Shown: positions 1 through 8,214, counted from the stretch's first letter. The stretch: DNA of 64,000 nucleotides from Thermoplasmatales archaeon (GCA_016806715.1 CP060531.1:1473966-1537965), one strand, 5' to 3'. Made by a program: numbers and translations. Notes: a model not told the origin generated them from the sequence alone.

Positions 1-2
1 AA

Positions 3-239
3 CACATCCTGCTTGCAGAAACCTCAAGGGATCTGCTCATGTTTGTGAAGAACCTCTTTTACAGGTATGGGGTCAAGGAAATAGACATAACATGGAAGGA
101 AAACATGACAGACATCCTCGTAGCTGTAGAGACGACTGAGATAGGAAAAGCAATAGGCAAAGAAGGCAGAAACATTAAGTTGCTGAAGGAAGCGGTCGGA
201 AGGTTCTTTCCAATACATTCCCTGAATATAAAGCAATAA
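3..239 (+). CDS. NusA-like KH-domain protein, 3' end only
   Basis: The reading frame is open from the window edge, so the start lies outside; 78 residues of the C-terminal part are visible. They contain the KH signature IGKEGRN (GxxG loop) inside a VAVETTEIGKAIGKEG stretch, followed by a short C-terminal helix and strand. Archaeal NusA homologues are short proteins made of two KH domains that bind RNA and are linked to transcription elongation or termination; the visible part corresponds to the second KH domain. In many archaea nusA precedes rps12, but here the next gene is a DUF167 gene on the other strand. The KH fold is well supported; the NusA assignment is inferred from this C-terminal piece alone. 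Confidence 0.75.
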   Translation, partial: HILLAETSRDLLMFVKNLFYRYGVKEIDITWKENMTDILVAVETTEIGKAIGKEGRNIKLLKEAVGRFFPIHSLNIKQ

Positions 240-275
240 GCCAGGACTCCGTAACTCTCTATACGGGGCTCACAT

Positions 276-488
276 CTATTTTTCAATCTCAATTATTTTT
301 CTTCTTTTGCTTGCTCCGCTTATTATCCTTACGTTTGCGCTGTTTACTCCGTACTTCCTTGCAAGCTGCCTGATTATGTCAACATTAGCGCGGTTGTTTT
401 CCATGGGTTCGGAAGTAAAAACCTCTATACCTTCTGCGACCTCTTTTATTTCCCCTTTTCCGTGCCGAACTCTGACATTAATCCGCAT
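276..488 (-). CDS. DUF167 (YggU/UPF0235) family protein
   Basis: This 70-residue protein matches the small DUF167 fold: N-terminal strands with RVRHGKG, a central NRANVDIIRQLARKYGV helix, and the ending VRIISGASKRRKIIEI, which corresponds to the family pattern A(N)..L...LA..L......V.I..G...R.K.V.I. The biochemical role of the family is not established. The gene faces the preceding KH gene tail to tail and is divergent from the metalloregulator that follows. Length is slightly below the usual 75-100 residues, so it is a compact but complete member. Confidence 0.8.
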   Translation of the reverse strand: MRINVRVRHGKGEIKEVAEGIEVFTSEPMENNRANVDIIRQLARKYGVNSANVRIISGASKRRKIIEIEK

Positions 489-583
489 GTTTCAACTTAA
501 TGCTGTATACAGAACAGCAATTTATGGCTTATGGGAATGAGGGAAGCGCTCTATTCTCACGGATTTCCGGTAATTTGGTAAAC

Positions 584-592
584 AATTATAAT
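584..592 (+). promoter_or_regulatory. TATA box of the DtxR-family gene
   Basis: AATTATAAT is centred about 26 bases before the ATG at 612. Transcription would then begin at or next to that ATG, giving a leaderless mRNA. The upstream ATG at 591 overlaps the TATA box itself and is therefore unlikely to be in the message. Confidence 0.6.
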
Positions 593-611
593 GCTCCAGC
601 GTTACACTTCC

Positions 612-1259
612 ATGGAACGCGGCTCCGTAACTGCTGAGGATTATCTCAAGATAATAGATGAACTCACGAATTACAGGGGATACGCAACTCTTAACGATAT
701 TTCAAAATTTTTCTCCGTTACCAGGCAGAGCGTGTATGACGAAATGAATATCCTCATTGAGAGAGGCCTGGTAGAGAAGACGAACAAGGGTGAATATGTC
801 CTGTCCGATAAGGGAAAACATGAAGCCAATATATTCCTGAGGAAACACAGAATAGCTGAGATTCTTCTGGAAAAAGCACTGAGGATGAGATGGGATCTCC
901 TGGATAACGAAGCCATGGGAATCGAGCACGGTATTACGGAAACCATATCCGACCTTGTCTGCGATATTTATGGTTGCGAAAAATGTCCTCATGGTAACCC
1001 GGTTCCTGACAGGTATGGGAACGTGAAGGAACCGGAAGACTATTTCCTGCGTGAAATAGCTGGAAATACACAGGTGCGCGTGTCCAGAGTCATCTTCGAA
1101 AGTGATGAGGTGCTCCGTTACCTGCAGTCAAGCTCAATATCGCCAGGAACAACGCTGACTGTCGCTGAGGACGGAACAGTCTATTTTTTCCAGGGTGACA
1201 GAAGAGAAGCTATACCTGGAGACATAGCGTCGGCAATGAAATATTTCAGGGTGAAATGA
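612..1259 (+). CDS. DtxR/MntR/IdeR-family metal-dependent repressor
   Basis: The 215-residue protein has the three-part layout of the DtxR family: a winged helix (about residues 5-65, SVTAEDYLKIIDEL, then VTRQSVYDEMN as recognition helix), a metal-binding dimerisation domain (about 70-140), and a C-terminal SH3-like/FeoA domain (150-215). Visible candidate metal ligands are H79, E83, E105 and H106, plus a CEKCPHG motif at 122-128. Compared with DtxR/IdeR, position 98 is Asp rather than His and 102 is Met rather than Cys, so metal preference cannot be read off. The protein senses Fe2+ or Mn2+ and represses uptake genes. A divergent Nramp transporter with a strong palindrome at its promoter lies directly downstream, the obvious target. 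Start 612 is chosen over 591 because the TATA box would give a leaderless transcript there. Confidence 0.9.
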   Translation: MERGSVTAEDYLKIIDELTNYRGYATLNDISKFFSVTRQSVYDEMNILIERGLVEKTNKGEYVLSDKGKHEANIFLRKHRIAEILLEKALRMRWDLLDNEAMGIEHGITETISDLVCDIYGCEKCPHGNPVPDRYGNVKEPEDYFLREIAGNTQVRVSRVIFESDEVLRYLQSSSISPGTTLTVAEDGTVYFFQGDRREAIPGDIASAMKYFRVK

Positions 1260-1302
1260 GTTATCAATACCATCCGGCGATTTGCACAGCATCAGGCTAT
1301 GA

Positions 1303-1311
1303 TTTTAAATA
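1303..1311 (+). promoter_or_regulatory. TATA box for the Nramp gene
   Basis: TTTTAAATA lies about 26 bases before position 1335, placing the transcription start inside the palindrome at 1324-1339. A repressor bound there would block initiation. Confidence 0.55.
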
Positions 1312-1323
1312 GAGATTAGCAAT

Positions 1324-1339
1324 GTAAGGACATCCTTAC
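1324..1339. promoter_or_regulatory. Palindromic operator, probable DtxR-family site
   Basis: GTAAGGA-CA-TCCTTAC has perfect 7-base arms around a 2-base centre. It lies between the metalloregulator gene and the Nramp gene and overlaps the predicted transcription start. Size and symmetry fit the operators of DtxR-family dimers. That it is bound by the product of the gene at 612-1259 is inference from position. Confidence 0.65.
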
Positions 1340-1344
1340 GTGAT

Positions 1345-1437
1345 ATGATGATCCACTTGCTATGCATGACAGAGCTTTTTGCTTTAAAACCACGCAAGAA
1401 CGTTTTGCCGGGGTGTTTGCCTGTTTTCTCTGCGTAG
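1345..1437 (+). other. Short ORF in front of the Nramp gene (possible frameshifted N-terminus)
   Basis: ATG ATG at 1345/1348 begins a 30-codon frame ending at TAG 1435. It lies just after the predicted transcription start. The Nramp frame is open from 1388 and overlaps it in the next frame. A one-base change near the T-run at 1424-1427 would join the two into one protein with a normal Nramp N-terminus. Alternatives are a leader peptide or chance. Confidence 0.35.
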
Positions 1438-1480
1438 CATCAAACATTACCTGAAGTTCTTTGGCCCTGCCTGGCTGGTC

Positions 1481-2656
1481 ATGATAGCAGACATGGATGC
1501 GAGCAGCACAATAGGTGCAGCAGAAACCGGTGCACTGTTCAGGTATGGCCTCATCTGGTTCATGATCCTTCTGATCATACCTCTCTTCCTGATACAGGAA
1601 GTCTCAGGCAGGATCGGAACTGTGACTGAGAAGGGCCTTGGGGAGGTTATCCGTGAAAATTACAGCAGGAGGACCACCCTGATCATGACAGTTCCCATGG
1701 TTGTCACAGACATGGTGACCTATGCAGTTGAGTATATCGGTATTGCAATCGGGCTGGAGCTTCTTGGTATCCCACCTCTGCTTGCCCTTCCAGTTGTGTA
1801 CATTATCCACATATTAGTTGTGACAAAGAGAAAGTACGGGACAACAGAGATAATTCTTATTGCAATTTCACTGGTTCTGATCGTATCATTTGTTGCTACG
1901 CTGTTCATCAGGGGAATAGTTGCATATAACCCCTTCTACATAGCTGCAACGCCAGATTATCTCTTTATCCTGGCTGTTAACGTAGGGGCGGTCGTAATGC
2001 CCTTCATGTTGTTTTTCCAGACCTCAGCAACTGCAGAGAAAGTAAGTGCCGTCCGGAAGAAAGAAGAAAATCTATTGACACGGACTGACGGAAATAGTAC
2101 GGGCCAGGGCTCTTTCACAAGAACCGCGCTGAGGTCCATGCGCATTGAAACCTTCGCAGGCGCGGTTGTGAGTGAGCTGCTGATGGTTGTCGTTGAGATG
2201 ACAATGAGCGGGGTCAGTACAGGGGTCAATTTTGCATCAGCCCGTCAGCTCTCCACTGCCCTGTCCGTTGTGGCGAACAGCTATTCACCATATCTTTTTG
2301 GGATAGGGCTGATAGGCGCCGCTTTTCTCGCGCTTGTGGTAATATCTATGGGCAGTGCATGGGGGTTGGTTGAGGCGCTTGGATTCAAGCGAACCCGCGC
2401 CAACTCTGTCTATATTCTTGAGAGTTTCCCTGCGTTGATAACTGCAATTGTAATACCCCAGACAATGCTGATAAACGCGGTTCTGTACCTTCTGGTATTG
2501 TTCGTGTTTATCCTTCTTGGTCCAGTAATAATGATGGGGATGATATCAAAGGATAAGCGGGTGATGAGGGAATTTGCAACCGGAAAGAAAAGGGAAATTA
2601 CTTACTGGGCAAGTGTTGCATTTGTCGTTTTATTTGGTATACTCGCTATAGCCTGA
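1481..2656 (+). CDS. Divergent Nramp (MntH-like) divalent metal transporter
   Basis: Integral membrane protein of about 11 helices in the Nramp family, which moves Mn2+, Fe2+ or related ions with protons. Helix 1 carries ADMDASS where classical Nramps have DPGN, and helix 6 carries VVMPFMLFFQTSA where they have MPH...HS; the motif resembles a clade with DTDAGS. The metal Asp and Met are thus kept but other ligands differ. ATG 1481 lies inside helix 1: the frame upstream encodes LRSIKHYLKFFGPAWLV, the expected Nramp start, but no ATG, GTG or TTG occurs in frame between 1388 and 1481. The true start is therefore either CTG (1421, 1430, 1451) or the frame-1 ATG at 1345 after a frameshift. Probably controlled by the adjacent DtxR-type regulator. 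Confidence 0.8.
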   Translation: MIADMDASSTIGAAETGALFRYGLIWFMILLIIPLFLIQEVSGRIGTVTEKGLGEVIRENYSRRTTLIMTVPMVVTDMVTYAVEYIGIAIGLELLGIPPLLALPVVYIIHILVVTKRKYGTTEIILIAISLVLIVSFVATLFIRGIVAYNPFYIAATPDYLFILAVNVGAVVMPFMLFFQTSATAEKVSAVRKKEENLLTRTDGNSTGQGSFTRTALRSMRIETFAGAVVSELLMVVVEMTMSGVSTGVNFASARQLSTALSVVANSYSPYLFGIGLIGAAFLALVVISMGSAWGLVEALGFKRTRANSVYILESFPALITAIVIPQTMLINAVLYLLVLFVFILLGPVIMMGMISKDKRVMREFATGKKREITYWASVAFVVLFGILAIA

Positions 2657-2859
2657 GTCAGATACAGGCACAGATTAGGGTTTCTGGCAATTATTAACGT
2701 GAAAGTGGTTTGGTCAGGCAGGGCTGGAAACTGGTTTTGAACAGTCAGGTTGAAACCCGCCAGTTTTAGTGTGCGTTTCAATTATATTACTCTGGCCTTT
2801 AATGTACATTCAATCTGGAACATGTTTATATTCAGCCTACCAATGCATGGAAGCTAACA

Positions 2860-3189
2860 ATGGGTTACAACAGTCAGGCCAATGAGAACGATCAACAGGT
2901 GCGTGTCATCCTCCCGAATAAGAGGAAGGGTGAAATGTTCGGGCTAGTTGAAAAACTGTCCGGCGCCTCAAGGCTGACTGTAATGTGCGAGGACGGATTC
3001 ACAAGGAATTCCAGGATTCCCGGCAAGATGAAAAAGAGGATGTGGATACGGGAGCACGATCTTGTCATAGTAAAACCCTGGGAGTTTCAGAATGAGCGAG
3101 CAGACGTAGTGTACAGATACACACAGACACAGGCTAGCTACCTTAGCAGGAACAACCTCTTGCCTGAAGTCATAAATATTTTCAAGTGA
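2860..3189 (+). CDS. Translation initiation factor aIF1A
   Basis: The 109-residue protein has the OB-fold of archaeal/eukaryotic IF1A: ANENDQQVRVILPNKRKGEMFG near the start, LTVMCEDGFTRNSRIPGKMKKRMWIREHDLVIVKPWEF in the core, and a basic/tyrosine-rich C-terminal tail. aIF1A binds the A site of the small ribosomal subunit and helps start-codon selection. A TATA-like TTTATATT about 30 bases upstream suggests a short-leader mRNA. The stop overlaps the GTG of the Rio kinase gene by four bases, so initiation factor, Rio1 and the KH protein form one ribosome-related operon. Confidence 0.93.
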   Translation: MGYNSQANENDQQVRVILPNKRKGEMFGLVEKLSGASRLTVMCEDGFTRNSRIPGKMKKRMWIREHDLVIVKPWEFQNERADVVYRYTQTQASYLSRNNLLPEVINIFK

Positions 3190-3950
3190 GCATGACGGAA
3201 GAAAGGTCGGCACTGAAGCAGCTCATAGATTCGGGGGAGTTTCTTAACAGCTTCAATCTTGACAGGAAGACCTCTGGACTCGTATTCGATAAGCGCACGC
3301 TGATGTCAATTTACGAACTCAGCAGCAGGGAGGGAATTGATTACATAGATTTTCCCATATCCAGCGGCAAGGAATCGGTTGTATTCAAGGCTTACATGAA
3401 GAAGAAACCCGTTGTCCTGAAGGTTTACAAGATGTCTACCCTTAAATTTTCAAATATAGGGATATATATTGAAGGGGATTACAGGTTCTCCAAGGAAAGA
3501 ATTAACAGGTCCAACCTGGTATTCATATGGGCTAAGAAGGAATACACCAATCTGGAGGCCACAAGAGGAGCTGGAATTGCATGCCCGAAACCAATTGCTT
3601 ATCACAAGAACCTGCTTTTGATGTCATACGTTGGCACAAAAGTTTCACCTGCCCCTTCACTGAGGGATGCTGTATTCGACCCTGATACAGTTTACGATAA
3701 GGTAAAGGTCTACATGAGAAAATTGTACCGGGATGCTGGTATTGTCCACGCAGACTTGAGTGAATATAACATCCTGTACTACCGGAAAAAACCTTACCTG
3801 ATAGACTTTGGGCAATCCGTATCTGTGAAGCATCCATCGGCAGACCTATTTCTGGAAAGGGACGTAAAAAATATAACTCATTATTTTATTAAGTTAGGTG
3901 TGCAATGCACGCCAGAAGATTTGCTTCGTTACATAAGGAGTGACAATTGA
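3186..3950 (+). CDS. rio1: RIO-type serine/threonine kinase Rio1
   Basis: This atypical protein kinase/ATPase acts in maturation of the small ribosomal subunit. Visible motifs are the RIO glycine-loop equivalent SSGKESVVFKAY, the lysine in VVLKVYK, the catalytic loop GIVHADLSEYNIL and the metal-binding LIDFGQSV. The signature LSEYN/DFGQ is typical of Rio1 rather than Rio2, and the N-terminal winged helix of Rio2 is absent. The 254 residues match archaeal Rio1. GTG 3186 overlaps aIF1A; ATG 3192 is an alternative. The 3' end overlaps the KH gene. Confidence 0.93.
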   Translation: MSMTEERSALKQLIDSGEFLNSFNLDRKTSGLVFDKRTLMSIYELSSREGIDYIDFPISSGKESVVFKAYMKKKPVVLKVYKMSTLKFSNIGIYIEGDYRFSKERINRSNLVFIWAKKEYTNLEATRGAGIACPKPIAYHKNLLLMSYVGTKVSPAPSLRDAVFDPDTVYDKVKVYMRKLYRDAGIVHADLSEYNILYYRKKPYLIDFGQSVSVKHPSADLFLERDVKNITHYFIKLGVQCTPEDLLRYIRSDN

Positions 3951-4500
3951 ATTGGAAATAGGATCTGTAAGGCTGCCAAAGGAGCGGATACCCATCATTA
4001 TAGGCAAGGAGGGACTGACTAAGAAAGGTCTGGAGCATCTTGGCGATGTCAGGATATCCGTCGACTCAGTCGATGGCAGCGTCTCCATAGACCAGAGGGG
4101 AGATGCACTGAAGGCAAATCTGGCAGTGAATGCGATACAGGCAATAGCAAGGGGGTTCAACCCTGAAATCGCCAAGACCCTTTTCGATGACTACATGCAA
4201 CTTATAATTATACCGCTCAGGGAATTTGCAAAGCCCGGTTCCAGGAGAATTGAAGAGATAAAGGGAAGAATTATAGGCAGAGATGGAAAGACAAGAAAAG
4301 TGATAGAAGACCTCACTTCTACAAAAATTTCTGTATACGGTGATACGGTCTCCATAATCGGCGATTATGTGTCGGTTCAGTATTCAAGGGAGGCTATTAG
4401 CATGATAATTGCCGGGAAAAAGCACAGATCGGTTTACCAGTACCTTGAAAAGAGAGTAAAGGAGATCAAATTCCGGAAGATCGAGGAGACTTTTGGATAG
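3940..4500 (+). CDS. KH-domain RNA-binding protein, Pno1/Dim2-like (archaeal)
   Basis: Two KH domains are visible: RLPKERIPIIIGKEGLTKK at the N-terminus and IKGRIIGRDGKTRKVIEDLTSTKISVYGDTVSIIG in the centre. This is the layout of archaeal Pno1/Dim2, which assists small-subunit rRNA processing and methylation together with Rio kinases, matching the operon. Translation start is uncertain: GTG 3940 has its ribosome site (AAGGAG at 3935-3940) directly abutting, whereas TTG 3952 has AAGGAGTGA at a normal distance and would give a protein starting LEIGSVRLP. I favour TTG 3952. The protein would be 182-186 residues, normal for the family. Confidence 0.9.
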   Translation: MTIELEIGSVRLPKERIPIIIGKEGLTKKGLEHLGDVRISVDSVDGSVSIDQRGDALKANLAVNAIQAIARGFNPEIAKTLFDDYMQLIIIPLREFAKPGSRRIEEIKGRIIGRDGKTRKVIEDLTSTKISVYGDTVSIIGDYVSVQYSREAISMIIAGKKHRSVYQYLEKRVKEIKFRKIEETFG

Positions 4501-4714
4501 GTTTATGGAAATATCCTTGCCGGAATATAGAGCAGAAACATGCTTTTCGCTGTAATTGCTTTCCGGATTCTTTACCCTAAGAATGATTAACTCTAGTAGT
4601 AATTGAATAGCTGCTTAGAGTTATAAATTTCATGTATGTGCATCTGTCAACGCCTTGGAGATCTGAAGCAACTCCGCAATAAGCCTTATATGAGTTTTTA
4701 GCATCTCCCTCTGA

Positions 4715-4789
4715 AGCGGGGTAGGGTAGTTAGGAAATCCCGACGGGCTCATAACCCGTAGATCAATGGTTCAAATCCATTCCCCGCTA
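4715..4789 (+). tRNA. Initiator tRNA-Met (CAT)
   Basis: A full cloverleaf is present: acceptor AGCGGGG/CCCCGCT, anticodon arm ACGGG-CTCATAA-CCCGT with CAT, T arm ATGG-TTCAAAT-CCAT, discriminator A. The A1-T72 pair and the three G-C pairs next to the anticodon loop mark it as the initiator rather than the elongator. CCA is not encoded and no intron is seen. CTTATATG at about 4686 is a suitable TATA box. Confidence 0.95.
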
Positions 4790-4797
4790 TCCTTTGT

Positions 4798-5526
4798 TCA
4801 GCGGCACAACCTGTCGCTTATTTTTCTCACGAGATCCTCGAAGTGTGATTCTCCGAGTGGCTCACAAACAGTGAAACCGAGATCATTCAGCTTAGTCCGC
4901 GTGGTGAGGCCGATTGCATAAATCGGTACCAGCCTGAGTTCAGGTCCGGTAAGTTTTGCAACAATCGAGGCTTCCATTGGCGACGTAAGGATGATTCCTG
5001 ATACCCCAGGTTCCTTGATAGCAGCAGTAATTTTTCTGGCATCCGTGCTTTCGGAAACCTCGTAGATTGCGTAGTCTCTCACCTTAAATCCTGCCTTGTT
5101 CAACGAATCGAAGAGGATTGAGTCGGCATTCCTGCTTCTTATTAATGCGATATTTCCTGTACCTTTAGTATTACTGATTATCAGGCTTGCCAGTCCCCGA
5201 GAATCCTTCCTCTCAGGTACCACTGCTGTAAAGCCCGTCTTTCCAATAGCTTCGGCAGTCTTATTTCCTATTGCAAAAGTGCTGCCATGGAAAGTTTCTA
5301 GGACGTCCGGATACAGCAGATGAAACTGCATTACGCCAAAGGAACTCGTGAAGACAAGAGCACTGGGCTGAAATTCCATTATATCCTCTTTCAGCGAACT
5401 GCTGTATGGATATGTTACGGTTTCCGTCACCGGTATATTTATTATTTCCAGGCAACCTGCTTCTCGGAAACCAGAATCCTTTACGCTGGGGCGCGTAGAG
5501 ATCAGGATCAGTTTCTTACCAGTCAT
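4798..5526 (-). CDS. hemD: Uroporphyrinogen-III synthase
   Basis: HemD closes and inverts ring D of hydroxymethylbilane to give uroporphyrinogen III, the branch point to heme and siroheme. The 242-residue protein has the two-lobed pattern of this weakly conserved family: ILISTRPS at the start, ALVFTSSFGVMQF (first lobe), FAIGNKTAEAIGKTGF, IALIRSRNAD, and VSGIILTSPMEASIVAKL with IYAIGLTTRTKL near the end. It is the last gene of a hemL-hemC-hemD run; its ATG overlaps the HemC stop by four bases, supporting both identity and co-translation. Confidence 0.9.
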   Translation of the reverse strand: MTGKKLILISTRPSVKDSGFREAGCLEIINIPVTETVTYPYSSSLKEDIMEFQPSALVFTSSFGVMQFHLLYPDVLETFHGSTFAIGNKTAEAIGKTGFTAVVPERKDSRGLASLIISNTKGTGNIALIRSRNADSILFDSLNKAGFKVRDYAIYEVSESTDARKITAAIKEPGVSGIILTSPMEASIVAKLTGPELRLVPIYAIGLTTRTKLNDLGFTVCEPLGESHFEDLVRKISDRLCR

Positions 5527-6419
5527 ACTCCAAGCACGCCGTAGCCAAAATTTTTGGGGATCTCATTCTTGATTGAATCCAGATACGCATCCAGATCGGC
5601 GTTACTCGTAATTACGCCCCTGAAGTCAACATGATTGATGAGATCCATTGAGTAGAATCTGGAGAGAACAAAATTATAGTCATCTACTGTCTTGCTTATT
5701 ATGCCAACGGGAGACGAGCAACCCAGGTTCAGCTTCTGCATGACAGACCTCTCTATCTCCATGTTTCTTCTTGTTTCAGCGTGATCTATCTTCGAAAGTA
5801 TCTCTGAAGCGTCTCCACCCTTTGCAGAAACCACTGCTATAATACCCTGGTTCGGTGCGGGCACAAAAATATCATCCGGAAGCGGAAAATTCTTGTCAGA
5901 TATACCCAGTCTCTTTATGGCAGCGGTAGCAACCAGGATGCCATCATATTCTCCGCTCTTATATTTTGAGATTCTAGTATCTATATTACCTCTTATGTTC
6001 TTCACGACCAGGTCAAACCTGCGGCTCCTCAGTTCTGCTGTCCTCCTTATGCTTGAGGTCCCGATCTTTGCGCCATAGGGAAGTGAGTCCAGCGACTTAT
6101 CCGCTATGAGTGAATCTCCGGGGTCCTCCCGCTGAAGAACTGCTGATATTTCCAGCCCGTCTGCGAGCTTGGCAGGGAGGTCCTTGGCACTGTGGACCGC
6201 ACAGTCCACATGTCCATCAAGAACCATCTTATTCAGTTCCCTGACGAAGACGCCGATTCCTTTCAGCCTGTATATGGCATCCTCCCTGTTCCTGTCCCCT
6301 GTTGTAAGATGCTCAACTATTTTTGGGGCATATCCCAATTCTGATAGTCGGGCTCTCACTAGGTCAGTCTGAACAAGAGCCAGTTTACTCGGTCTAGTTC
6401 CCAGCGTTATCTCTTGCAT
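5523..6419 (-). CDS. hemC: Hydroxymethylbilane synthase (porphobilinogen deaminase)
   Basis: HemC polymerises four porphobilinogens into hydroxymethylbilane using a dipyrromethane cofactor on a cysteine. Motifs: ITLGTRPSKLALVQT at the N-terminus, FVRELNKMVLDGHVDCAVHSAKDLP, IGTSSIRRTAELRSRR, NIRGNIDTRISK, PAPNQGIIAV, and the cofactor loop NLGCSSPVG with the attachment Cys. The 298 residues are complete. It overlaps the hemL 3' end by 26 bases and hemD by four, so the three genes form one operon. HemA and HemB are not in this window. Confidence 0.95.
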   Translation of the reverse strand: MQEITLGTRPSKLALVQTDLVRARLSELGYAPKIVEHLTTGDRNREDAIYRLKGIGVFVRELNKMVLDGHVDCAVHSAKDLPAKLADGLEISAVLQREDPGDSLIADKSLDSLPYGAKIGTSSIRRTAELRSRRFDLVVKNIRGNIDTRISKYKSGEYDGILVATAAIKRLGISDKNFPLPDDIFVPAPNQGIIAVVSAKGGDASEILSKIDHAETRRNMEIERSVMQKLNLGCSSPVGIISKTVDDYNFVLSRFYSMDLINHVDFRGVITSNADLDAYLDSIKNEIPKNFGYGVLGV

Positions 6420-7674
6420 GTTTCAGTGATTCCTCCATATTTGATATCGTAAACTCTATGTCATGGCTGTCGTGTGCGAAACTCATGAAATTGGTCTCGA
6501 ACATGCTGGGTGGGAGATAAATCCCGTTGTCTAGCATGTGCCTGAAATATCTCTTGAAAAATCCCCTGTCGGCAGTCATAACTTCCTTGTAGTTATCCGC
6601 ATTCCTGATTCCGAAGAAGACTTGATACATTGATCCCATAGAATTTATTGCGCCGTTTATATTTAATGTTTGCATACTTGAATCCAGTGCGTTGACAATT
6701 TTTTCTGTGTTTCTCGATAATCTCCCGTAATCGCTATTTTTCAGTATTTGCATGGTCTGCAGGCCGGAAGCCATAGAAAGCGGGTTTCCGGAAAATGTAC
6801 CGCTCTGGTAAACCGGTCCTGATGGGGATATCATATCCATGATGTCACTCCTACCTCCAAAGAGGCCAATAGGAGCACCGCCACCAATGACTTTTCCAAG
6901 CGTGGTAAGATCCGGCTCAACCCTTGCAAGATCCTGGTATGGTGAGAAGGCGAACCTGTAACCTGTAATGACCTCATCGAAGATCAGGAGTGCATCGTGC
7001 TCTGTTGCCAGTTCCCTCAGTCCTTTAAGGAAGCCGTCTGCAGGTTTTATCACTCCAACATTTCCCATTACAGGTTCCACTATGATGGCGGCAGTTTCGT
7101 TGCGGTTGCTCTCAAGGGTCTTCTTTACAGAGTCGAGATCGTTATAGTCGGCCACTATTACGGTTTTTGAGACCTCTTCTGGTATTCCTGGTGAAGACGG
7201 GACGCCGAACGTGAGAGTTCCACTGCCAGATTTGATTAGGGCATAGTCGTGTGCCCCGTGGAAGCAACCCTCCATCTTGAGAATTTTCTTCTTCTTAGTG
7301 TACGCCCTGCTTAGCCTCATGGCATGCATGGTTGCCTCTGTTCCAGAATTGGTGAACCTCATTTTCTTTATGGTGCGTGAACTTCCCTTTATGATTTTGG
7401 CAAGGTTTAACTCGTCCTCGGTGGGCGTGCCGAAAAGGTACCCGTCTCCGATTCTCTCCTGCAATCCCTTTACCACTTCCGGATTGGCATGTCCGAGGAT
7501 CATTGCTCCAAACCCCAGGCTGTAGTCAATATATTTTCTGCCTTCATAGTCCTCAAGTCTGGAACCACTTCCTCTCCTGAAAAAGACTGGAAATGGATCG
7601 TAGTACCTTACTGGAGAGTTCACCCCTCCAGGGAAAATGCTTGAAGATTCCCTGAAAAGTGTTTCGGAATTCAT
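6394..7674 (-). CDS. hemL: Glutamate-1-semialdehyde 2,1-aminomutase
   Basis: PLP enzyme that turns glutamate-1-semialdehyde into 5-aminolevulinate in the C5 pathway. Visible are FPGGVNSPVRYYDPFP, the PLP-binding region FTNSGTEATMHAMRLSRAYT, MEGCFHGAHD, LLIFDEVITGYRFA, and the Schiff-base lysine in TTLGKVIGGGAPIG. The 426 residues match the family. Archaea use the C5 route, so this is the first gene of the local heme cluster. AT-rich sequence around 7690-7703 gives a TATA box about 26 bases upstream on the minus strand. Confidence 0.95.
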   Translation of the reverse strand: MNSETLFRESSSIFPGGVNSPVRYYDPFPVFFRRGSGSRLEDYEGRKYIDYSLGFGAMILGHANPEVVKGLQERIGDGYLFGTPTEDELNLAKIIKGSSRTIKKMRFTNSGTEATMHAMRLSRAYTKKKKILKMEGCFHGAHDYALIKSGSGTLTFGVPSSPGIPEEVSKTVIVADYNDLDSVKKTLESNRNETAAIIVEPVMGNVGVIKPADGFLKGLRELATEHDALLIFDEVITGYRFAFSPYQDLARVEPDLTTLGKVIGGGAPIGLFGGRSDIMDMISPSGPVYQSGTFSGNPLSMASGLQTMQILKNSDYGRLSRNTEKIVNALDSSMQTLNINGAINSMGSMYQVFFGIRNADNYKEVMTADRGFFKRYFRHMLDNGIYLPPSMFETNFMSFAHDSHDIEFTISNMEESLKHARDNAGN

Positions 7675-7794
7675 TCTTCCTTATTCCAATTATGAATTTA
7701 TTATTTGCCAAACAGCATTGCTGTTCTTCCCGCCTCTTCATTCTACGCCTTCCAGACATTCCGTTTTAATATCTCTGATGCATTATCGGAGCCA

Positions 7795-8195
7795 ATGGAT
7801 AATAAAAAGATAGTAATTACTGGTTTTGGAGGCAGTCTTAGAAGAGAATCGCTTAACAAAACTCTGCTTCACGATGCCGTAAATTATATGCCAGAAGGTT
7901 CGCGCCTTGATATAGTTGACATTTCTGGCGTACCTCTATATAACCAGGATCTCGAAGGCACAGAAAATGAAAACGTAACCCGTATCAGGGAGGCGATCCG
8001 GAACTCTCATGGTTTTCTTGTGGTTTCACCGGAGTACAACTTTTCCATACCCGGCTACCTGAAGAACGTTATCGATGTAGTGTCGAGACCATCACATCTC
8101 AATCCATTTGTCTGAAAGGCAGGCGCAATAATGAGTGCTTCCACGGGTCTTCTGGGTGGTTCGAGGGCTCAGTACCACCTACGATAGGTTTTTAC
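7795..8195 (+). pseudogene. NADPH-dependent FMN reductase, 5' part (disrupted)
   Basis: The frame encodes a flavodoxin-like FMN reductase: GFGGSLRRESLNKTLLHDAV, ISGVPLYNQDLE, HGFLVVSPEYNFSIPGYLKNVIDVVSRP. An in-frame TGA at 8113 interrupts it, yet the same frame continues with the family-typical MSASTGLLGGSRAQYHLR, a second stop TAG at 8185 (where CAG is expected), and VF. The gene then meets the left end of the IS605-type element at about 8195. Homology resumes at 9767. Two nonsense changes plus an insertion mean this is decayed, not a programmed event. TATA-like TTTTAATATC lies 30 bases before the ATG. Confidence 0.85.
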
Positions 8196-8214
8196 GGGGA
8201 ATCTAGCAAGAAAG

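Noticed and set aside
503-512. 10-base palindrome CTGTATACAG upstream of the DtxR-type gene as an autoregulatory site
   Set aside because: It is about 100 bases before the predicted transcription start and does not resemble the 1324-1339 operator; too short to claim.
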